Shown in pieces: positions 56,020 to 64,000 of a DNA stretch of 64,000 nucleotides. Every line of letters begins with the position of its first letter. Position 1 is the first letter of the stretch. This stretch comes from Phlegmacium glaucopus (Eukaryota > Basidiomycota > Agaricomycetes > Agaricales > Cortinariaceae), in NCBI GenBank assembly GCA_015039465.1, contig MU130157.1, positions 259,186-323,185 on the forward strand, written 5' to 3'. The translations under genes and the position numbers were made by a program. The notes under the pieces were generated by a model. That model ran no database searches. It worked only from the letters and a program-made list of their open reading frames with translations, and was not told the DNA's origin.

Positions 56020-57846
56020 TCATCTTTCTCTATCAGGCTCTGGCTCATGTTGATCCCAGAGCTTGGAAGGCAGGTGAGTTGCGAGATACACTGCGAAAAC
56101 CGAGAGTGTAGCAAAGGCAACATAAACACCATAGCCACCCAAAATATTCATCTCCACAGAGAACGAAAAAAATGACGTTGACAATGCAGGACCTATAGCC
56201 CGAGCCATAGACACAGCTGTTTGAGAAAGCCCATTTGTCGATCCAAGGGAACGCTGATTAGGAGCGGAAGCAGTAATGAAAATAAAAATAACCCCTGGGT
56301 AAGAATAAAATGCGTCATTAAATAAATGAAAAGTTAGGCACATGAACATACCGTAAGCCATATCCAAGAGGGTTAAGAGCGCCAGTAAGCAACCTAACAA
56401 AAACCAGACGCCTAATGACGACGGACCCCATCCCCGCGCAACGAAATTGATTACCGGAAATATCAAAAATATTGGAATCAAGGTGGATATGGCGGCAACG
56501 AAAACGTTTCGCTCTCCCCATCGACGCACAATGGGGCCAAAGTAAAAAATTTGGAACAGGGCATCGACCGTGCCAAACATTCCAATGATGTAGCCAATGA
56601 CAGGGGGGCTTAGATCTAGACCACCTATATCGAGCGGCATGGCGAGAAACAACGGTAGCAGAGCCGCAGCGGAGATGTTCAAGAAGGCGAGTGCGACGTA
56701 ATTAGCAATTGAAAGGACAACCGGGTAGACAAGGAGCTTGTGGAAAGGAACAGGTTTATCACGCGAATGGGCATTTGAACCCTCGCAACATTCTAGCGAA
56801 ACTTGTCGCGATGTCCTTGCAGGAAGCGTCTGGAATAATTTTGTTGTTAGATGGAATATTGAAGATGTGCAAATGGGAACACCGACTTCTTTGAGCATGA
56901 AAAACGCGATCAGGAAGGCGAATAGGACATACACTGAGCTGACGAGACAGGGGAGAAAGTATGGATAATCCTTCCAAAGAGATCCTGAGAAGACTTTCGG
57001 GAAGCGTTCATGTGGATGGGATAAAGAGCCTCCAATCAACGGCCTACTCTTTCGTCAGTCCAAAAGCCTCATTACATAAAATAGTTTGGCAACGAACCCG
57101 ATGGTGGCTCCAAAACCCCATATTGCTGGCAATAAAGCATAGCCTTCCGCGCGATTCGTAGAGTCAGTAAGTTCTCCCATGACGCTTTTCATCACTCCTA
57201 AATAATCATTCAAGTCAAACGTGCGAAGAGAGGTTGCGCTTGCACAGTGCGTACCTATATTTCCATTGAGCAGCCCTGTTAGACATCGGCTGGAAATTGT
57301 TAAAGATCTTCGAACCTTTTGAAACTAGAAAATTTACCTGAGAATAAGTGTCCAAAAGGTGCGAGAGAGGCCGAAAGCGAGCATGGATAGCGTTGTGCCT
57401 AATAGACCGATGAGTAGCACTGGTTTACGACCAATATAATCAGAAAGTCGGCTCCATTGAAGTACAGTAAGAGCCTCGGTTGCGAAAAAAAGTGATTCCT
57501 GATACGACAAAAAGGAGTCAGTCCTCACAGAACTGAGCTAAGGCTAACTTCCACTCAACGATCAGTCCAGCATAGTACCCAACCTTTCGGTCGTCCCCTC
57601 CAGTAATATCAAGTTCAGTGATAAGCTACCGAGTATTTTATGAGAAGAAGCCTCTCGAGACCGAATAAGGCCTACCTGATTGATATAGGGGTAGATCGAC
57701 TGGCTTGTGATGGGCTCGCAGATTTGTAACAATAAGATTATTCCGAGCTGTAGTTTTGGAAGTGGATTTGGCAAGGGCCTTTTTTGACTGTCAACACCAA
57801 GAAAAGGCTGCGCTTCCTCAATGATGTATGAGGGATCATCACCCAT
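56020..57846 (-). CDS. MFS transporter copy G (F-type subfamily)
   Basis: The ATG is at 57844-57846 (MGDDPSYIIEEAQPFLGVD) and the stop at 56020. It includes NPLPKLQLGIILLLQ into TM1, EPITSQSIYPYINQ, QWSRLSDYIGRKP (MFS loop A), NRAEGYALLPAIWG, PLIGGSLSHPHERFPKVF, a hydrophilic central loop, and NQRSLGSTNGLSQTAV near the end. Introns lie at conserved positions and all joins keep frame. It is closest to copy H, from which it is separated by Z2; the two are transcribed in opposite directions. Plausibly functional; substrate unknown. Confidence 0.85.
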
Positions 57847-59269
57847 GATTGTGGCGAAGAAAGGATAGGACGACTATCAAGAGTGCAAGACGACGAGAGT
57901 CATCGCTTATATGGACAAAGGTTCCCAAGAAAGGGTTCCGTAGATCTAGGGTTCCGCATTTCGCGCACCATCCTAGGCCATCCTCTTATCGATCAATAAT
58001 ATAACCCATGAGATTTGAGATGGTCTCCCCTGGTAGCCTGCGGTGCCCGACCTAATAATAACCGAATATTCGCAGGGTTCCAGTAACGATTGATGGATGA
58101 TGAGTAAAGCAAGCCAGAGCAAGCCTGGGTTATATCAGGTTATATCTTCCGAGACCTGAGACTAGAGGTGAGGTTTCCGGATGATGTTTTAAATAAATTT
58201 GCCCAGTGTAAAAATCAACAAGTTGGTTCATGAATTTAAACGGAGGCTCAGGCCTAGTTATGTCTCGCTATCAATTAACAAGACTTCTGCCAGAATTATA
58301 GACTTGGTTGATCATCAGTTTCACAAAAGTTCGCCTTATGGGTTGAGCATCGGTAGGCATCGGTATGTAGTTGATTGATCCAGGAGGAAACAAGAAGGGT
58401 ATATTATGTAACATTTTGAACGATTCACCTGACAGCGGACCTCGGACCGTCCCCAGACTGCTCAACGCGTACTCTAAAACTCAAACAAAACAGCCCAAAA
58501 AACAACTATCCATAATATTTTCTTTAGGAAGGCTACCGAGGAAAGATAGAGGGACGTTTGAGGTAAGACTGAGTGCATAGCGCACTTCCCCTGCTAAACC
58601 AGTGTTGATTACTGTAAGTTAAATCGATACAGAACTTTGAGTCTTTGACAGAACTGCGCAAAATTGCCGTTTGCAGCCAAAAACGCTCATGGTGTCTAAT
58701 AATAAATTTGACGGAGCTGTGTGTAGTCTTCGACAAGGCTCATGCCATGGCAGACCGTGGGGAGAGTAATGGTTATATGTTCAACTTGTACTTGGCAAAA
58801 TCCTGGGCACTCTGGTGATATACATTGATGATATTTTTTCTAGGCTATACATATAAATGCATGAATAGTACCTAGTGGCTAACTTAGTACATCTATAATG
58901 CACAACAAACTTGGGGCAAACCAGTAGCTGTTGTTACATGTACTATGAAAGTAGTAGTTATTGAAATATTGTAGTCCTATCGCGGCTGTTACAGCTGTGT
59001 GAACGTCCTTGTCTTGCTCACCTGAATATCGATGCCTGAAGCAAGCCTTGGCAAGCCAAGTAAAGTCGTCCAAATGACATAAGCTCGATCATGTGGTTAG
59101 ATTTGTTGTGCTACTTGCCATTTTCACAACATTCCATGTCTCAAGGCCGTCACCGTCTCAGACGAAAGCACTTTTGAAGTGAATGAGAGGTTGGACGACA
59201 CCGTTTGGTACCATTTTACCTGCACCCGTTTATAGCCGGGCCGACTGAATTTCATATCATGCACAGGTC
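57847..59269. other. Intergenic, no supported gene
   Basis: About 1.4 kb upstream of copy G and of Z2. No frame has coding character. Confidence 0.4.
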
Positions 59270-59909
59270 ATGTCCACAATTCCAAGTAAAGCTGAAGTTA
59301 TTGACCTAACGGGACTCACGGATTCTAACAGCGAGGATGGAAGAGATGGCGATGAAGACGGCTCTGAAGACGGCTCTGACACTTCTGAGATAGAGATCAC
59401 CTTGAATGAGGAGACACGTTCTCAACTACAGACCGCAATTTCCACGGTCTCCGAAACGCGCCTCCGTCAACTACTCAGGGTTCTTGTCGAAACAGATATA
59501 TCAATAGAAGCAGCGCTTACCAGGGAGCTTGTCACATTGAAGAGGGGAACCCAAAGAATTGTGCCTCGGTGGGAAACATGTGGAAATTGCGATGAAGAAT
59601 TCGACACTAACACAATTCGGGAAGATACTGAGTGCAGTGTTCATCCAGGTTAGTAGTGTGTTTGCGTATTTCAAAAAGTCAGAATTTATCATCTTAATAA
59701 TTTTTTCAGGTGAATTGAAACGTTCGGAAGACAGCTTTTCAGATTGGGATGAAAACTCCCAAGGGCCAATGAATACAGAGTCGAATCGAAGAAACTATCC
59801 AGAGTGCTTCCAATGGACTTGTTGTGGCGAAATGGAGTTGTCTTCTGGATGTGTACGAGGAGAGCATCGACCTGCTGTTGCCAGGAAACGGAAACGCGTC
59901 GAAGAGTAG
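59270..59909 (+). CDS. Z2: zinc-binding-like protein with N-terminal SIM
   Basis: Two exons (59270-59648 and 59710-59909; 61-nt intron) give 192 residues. It begins MSTIPSKAEVIDLTGLTDSN: VIDLTG followed by acidic residues is a classic SUMO-interacting motif shape. A duplicated ED-GSEDGS stretch (27-bp repeat near 59360) and a helical segment RLRQLLRVLVETDI follow. Then come CGNCDEEFD, CSVHPG (spanning the intron), FQWTCCGEMELSSGC and RGEH, a Cys/His arrangement that likely binds zinc. The tail is basic (ARKRKRVEE, a nuclear-localisation-like end). Relative of Z1; function unknown. Confidence 0.72.
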
Positions 59910-60765
59910 TTTTCGATAAAGTTCCCTTCGTCGGTTCGATCCACAGAATCTTTTCAATACTACTGAATCAGACAATGATTTCACGTTTTCAGCACATCTT
60001 TGCTATACCGCCGTTATTTCATCGTTAGCTGCCGGTCCGACTCTTTCGTAATTAATAACCGGTGCTGTTGACGACACAGCGTAATGTCACCCTACATATT
60101 CTCTGCTAGAAAGGTATGTGATAGAGTATATACTATTACTGTAAGAAGATGATTGACATGTGAAGTTAACCTCCTTTTGAAAGATCGAGGCTACGAGGAT
60201 AGTCATGTGATATGAAAATGTGGGAAAAAACATTGAATCTAATATGTCATTCTCCTATACATGTCATTCAGTTTCGACATAACATATTCACGCGTTCACT
60301 ACGGTCAGGCTTCGGAGACTCGGAACGTTGAATTTCATTGTCATTGCAGTGACCGTCGGCTCGTCACGAAATCACCGTAGCGCCACAAGTGACTCAAGTC
60401 TCAGATTCTGGAATTCTCCTTTATGTGCAGACCAGAGTATCCCATGAAATCAGGGATCTTGTAACGACATCGGCCGTACAATACACCAAGTTACGACTTC
60501 CCTCTACTCACCTCAAAGATCTCATGCCCCATTGATCTTGATTCCTGAGAACAGACTCGGCAGAATATCTTATCCAATCTTTTTTTCCAAAAGGAACAAT
60601 AAGACGCGAAGGAAACGCCCACGACAGAGCGTAAAAACGTCGAACTGTAATTGGCAATTCATCTATATCATTTAGATAATCAGGGCCCCCTCTCTATTTA
60701 ACGACCCTCTGCTTCACTTCGTCTCTGGCATTTCCATTACACCCCCTGCCCGTTGGTTTCCAAAT
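59910..60765. other. Intergenic, no supported gene
   Basis: About 850 bp upstream of MFS copy H. A TCTCTATTTAACG segment near 60690 is a candidate core promoter. No coding frame is supported. Confidence 0.4.
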
Positions 60766-62615
60766 ATGAACGACGGTCCTTTGCACGTCCCAGACGAGGA
60801 AACACCTTTACTAAACGTCAACCCTCAAAAGCAACGTTCGCCTAGCCCCCTTCCGAAACTTCAAATTGCGATAGTCTTGCTCTTGCAGGTCTGTGAACCG
60901 CTCACGAGTCAGTCTATCTATCCGTACATCAATCAGGTGAGTAGCAGCGTCGTCGATAGATCGAAGAGACATTTTCGCTCATTCGCTGTATATCAGCTCA
61001 TTAGCGAACTTGATATTACGGGAGGCGACGAGCGCAGAGTCGGATATTATGCTGGATTGATTGTTGAGTGGAGTTAATCAAGCGGCCTGTTGTATCCACT
61101 AATTGGCTTCTGGCATATCAGGAGTCTCTGTTTTTCGCAACCGAGGCTATCACTGTGCTCCAATGGAGTCGGACTTCTGATCACATCGGTCGAAAGCCAG
61201 TTATTCTCATCGGTCTGCTGGGAACAACATTGTCCATGCTCGCTTTTGGTCTTTCACGTACTTTTTGGACTTTAGTTCTCAGGTGTTATCATCTTCAAAA
61301 GCAAATTTGGGACCTTAGCTAAAGTCGGTTCATTTTCTAGCCGATGTCTAACTGGGCTACTCAATGGCAATATAGGTGCATATCTCCACTTCGACGTTTG
61401 AATCATTATTGATATCCACTCAGGAGTAATGAAAAGCGTTATGGGAGAACTTACTGATTCTACGAACCGTGCGGAAGGTTTCTCTTTAATGCCAGTTGTT
61501 TGGGGATTTGGAGCTACCATGGGGTAAGATTTAACGCAAGGTTTTGGAGTCACCGCAGTTAATAAGGAATTTTTAGGCCATTGATCGGAGGCAGCTTATC
61601 TCACCCGCATGAACGCTTTTCAAAAGTGTTCTCAGGATCGTTTTGGAAAGAATATCCTTATTTTCTTCCTTGTCTCGCTACCTCAACTTATGTCCTTGTC
61701 GCCTTTGCGATTACTCTTTTCCTTTTCAAAGAGGTGCGTTCCTTGTACTACCTGAGTCATTGCCTGATCCTAATATAGTTGCCATATATAACACAGACAG
61801 TTCCGAAACGAACTTCACGACAATCTTCTACGGAATGTCGTGAAGGTCCGAAAGTTCGTACAGCTGACAAGCCTGTGGCTCTTCGTGAGCTACTTGTATA
61901 TCCGGTCATGCTTTCCGTTTCGAATTACGTTTTCCTTGCCTTTTTGAATATCTCTGTCAACGCTCTATTACCGCTATTCCTCGCTATGCCGCTCGAAATT
62001 GGGGGTCTAAATCTCAGCCCCCCAACAATTGGATGTATTATTGGATCATATGGCGCTGCCAGTGCCATATTCCAAGCAATCTACTTTGCGCGTATCGTGC
62101 GCCGATGGGGAGAACGAAGGGTTTTCATTGTGGCAATGTCCACTTTCTTGCCAGTATTTTTACTGTTGCCCATAATCAATTTCGTTGCCCGGAGATGGGG
62201 TCAGCTGTCATTCGGTGTCTGCCTTTTAGTAGGCTGTTTACTTGCTATGATAGCATTAATGGATATGGCGTATGGTACGTGAAACATGGATCATCCATCA
62301 TAACCTTATACCCTACCTTATTATTATCTCCATGCAGGGACGATCTTTATGTTTATCACCGCTTCTGCGCCTAATAAACGTTCTCTTGGAGCGACGAATG
62401 GATTATCCCAGATGACCGTGTCAATTGCCAGAGCTATAGGTCCAGCATTATCGACTTCACTCTTTTCGTTCTCCGTGCAGAACAATATTCTTGGAGGTTT
62501 CGGCGTTTACGTTTTCTTCGCCACCCTCTCAGTCCTTGCGCTGCTGCTCGCAACCCGCCTGCCTCTCAAAGTATGGGATCAATATGAACCAGAACACGAT
62601 ACGACAAGTTCTTGA
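60766..62615 (+). CDS. MFS transporter copy H (F-type subfamily)
   Basis: The ATG at 60766 gives MNDGPLHVPDEETPLLNVN, and the stop is at 62613-62615. The reading is continuous after GT-AG introns near 60937, 61063, 61283, 61375, 61525, 61733 and 62276. It has PLPKLQIAIVLLLQ into TM1, EPLTSQSIYPYINQ, QWSRTSDHIGRKP, ELTDSTNRAEGFSLMP, GGSLSHPHERFSKVF, the loop TVPKRTSRQSSTECREG, and NKRSLGATNGLSQMTV. The acidic ETPLL motif near the N-terminus is shared with copy F and may direct it to the vacuole. It is the closest relative of copy G. Substrate unknown. Confidence 0.87.
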
Positions 62616-63481
62616 GGATCGCAAAAACAAAAGGCAAGAGAATCAAGTTGTCACACCCTACGACGAAGCAAGACACTAACTATCATGATGAATACTTACG
62701 ATGGACTCTATGCGGACATTGGTTCATTAAAGCACCGGATAAGACCCTGTATAAAGCGTGATCGTAATAACGTCAAGCTTTTATTCAGTGTTTTAATGAC
62801 ATCACCAACCTGACATCATCTTCACTCCATGTAACCCACCATATTTTTAAATCAACCAAGCTCAGTATCAATTCTAAATGACGATGGAATAAGTCCACTG
62901 TTGCGTTTTTACTCAGCAACTGATTACGGTCATGTGACTCGACGGTGTCACCTCCAACTTTAAGCTTGCTTCAGAGTTCACCTTGAACTTCCCGAGATGA
63001 ACAGCATCATCTTTTAGCATTATGGCTGATTCAACTCCAACGTTGGAGTTTCTTTGGAACTCGACCAAAACTTATATATCTTGACCACACCCGCGCGAGG
63101 AACGTTGACAACACGTCTACATTTTGTCATCTCACACTGTCTGGCTTTGCGCGATTTTCTAGACCTCTCGTGATATGCTCCTGAGGCTAATGTATGGTCA
63201 GCATGGCACCCCTAGCTCCTACTTCAATCACTCAGAAGACAGCGTATGAACCTTCTATAACGATTAGTCCGACATCGAAACAACGATTATCCCTCAAAAT
63301 TCTTTCGTCCAATGACTTGCCACGTCATTTCAAATAATACCATTCCCCAACTTTCACACCGAGTTATGGTTATAGCGGCTTGATGAACCGTCCCATGAAA
63401 CTATTTAAACTCTCGTTTCTCTTGGTTCCCCAAGCCCCAACGAGCCTCCACACCATTCCCCCCCAAAAAATATTTCTGCAG
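62616..63481. other. Intergenic, no supported gene
   Basis: About 870 bp between copies H and I. No frame is supported. Sequence just upstream of 63482 is C/A-rich and could hold copy I's core promoter. Confidence 0.4.
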
Positions 63482-64000
63482 ATGGACGGGTCTATAGCCA
63501 CTGAATGTCATCACAACAAACAAACCCCACTTATACATTCCCACCAAGGAAATGTGAAAAGAACACCACTGCCCAAGCTGCAAATTGGGATTCTCTTATT
63601 TCTACAAATCAATGAGCCACTATGCAGTATGTCTATATATCCGTATATTAATGAGGTATGCTTTCGGTCGTTCGTTCGTTTCACCCCTTGTATAATGAAA
63701 TCCATTATCCATTCAGCTCGTTAGCAAGCTCGATATTATTGGAGGAGACACGCGGAAAATAGGTTATTACGCTGGTCTAATTGTTGAGTATCCATGATTT
63801 ATACTCGCGGGCTCACCGTTGAGGCTGTTTGGCCCTCTGTCCTTACAGGAATCCCTGTTCTTTGCTACGGAGGCTCTCACAGTAGTATTTCACTGGAGTC
63901 GAACATCAGATCGTATCGGCAGAAAACCTGTTCTATTGATTGGGTTGACAGGGACATTTCTGTCGATGCAGTTGTTTGGACTTTCTCGGACATTTTGGAC
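63482..64000 (+). CDS. MFS transporter copy I, 5' part (runs off window)
   Basis: The ATG at 63482 gives MDGSIATECHHNKQTPLIHS; alternative in-frame codons upstream are unlike the family. Exon 1 contains PLPKLQIGILLFLQINEPLC and SMSIYPYINE, ending at a GTATGC donor near 63656. The next exons encode LVSKLDIIGGDTRKIGYYAGLI and ESLFFATEALTV, then HWSRTSDRIGRKPVLLIG. The segment reads TVVFHWSR, one residue longer than TVLQWSR in copy H. The window ends in the third exon. No damage seen so far. Confidence 0.8.

Overview
The window is nuclear DNA from a filamentous basidiomycete, most likely an agaricomycete. The evidence is genes densely split by short introns (about 50-60 nt, GT-AG, CTRAY-like branch sites), a single-chain fungal urease, an agaricomycete-type Ser/Thr kinase, and Copia and LINE remnants. 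No prokaryotic or organellar features were seen. I found no tRNA or rRNA gene.

Layout. (1) 1-15.6 kb is repeat-rich: a Copia gag running off the left edge, a decayed RNase H-bearing LINE, and a direct array of four MFS transporter genes. Two of these (A, B) are damaged and two (C, D) read intact, with a protein kinase, a short uncharacterised ORF and a 415-bp inverted-repeat element between them. (2) 16.3-19.2 kb holds an acidic protein and a secreted protein with dibasic sites and six perfect-length 42-residue repeats. (3) 21.6-23.5 kb holds an inverted MFS copy (E) that carries the same promoter and 3' flank as copy C. (4) 24.8-30.7 kb holds an SRPK-like kinase lacking the catalytic aspartate, an SPT2-type chromatin protein, and a divergent MFS gene (F). 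(5) 33-44.4 kb is a housekeeping stretch: a small minus-strand protein, a CPSF6/CFIm68-like RRM protein, a DUF4604/KIAA1143 protein, two adjacent paralogues of an uncharacterised fungal family (K1, K2), and a DENND6-like protein divergent from K2. (6) 46.8-55 kb has a hypothetical protein, the complete 13-exon urease, another hypothetical, and Z1. (7) 56-64 kb has MFS genes G, H and I (I is cut by the right edge) with Z2, a relative of Z1.

Genes working together. At least nine members of one DHA1/ZIFL-like MFS family lie in 64 kb, which points to local amplification followed by decay and divergence. There is no biosynthetic core enzyme beside them, so this is not evidence of a metabolite cluster. 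Urease, SPT2, the RRM protein and the DENND6-like protein are independent housekeeping genes.

The most unusual signal is in K2. A unit of one 50-nt intron plus one 39-nt exon has been tandemly duplicated about five times, giving a row of symmetrical phase-0 micro-exons that each encode a 13-residue repeat. Exon boundaries throughout were inferred by eye from GT-AG signals, frame continuity and paralogue comparison; no transcript data were available.
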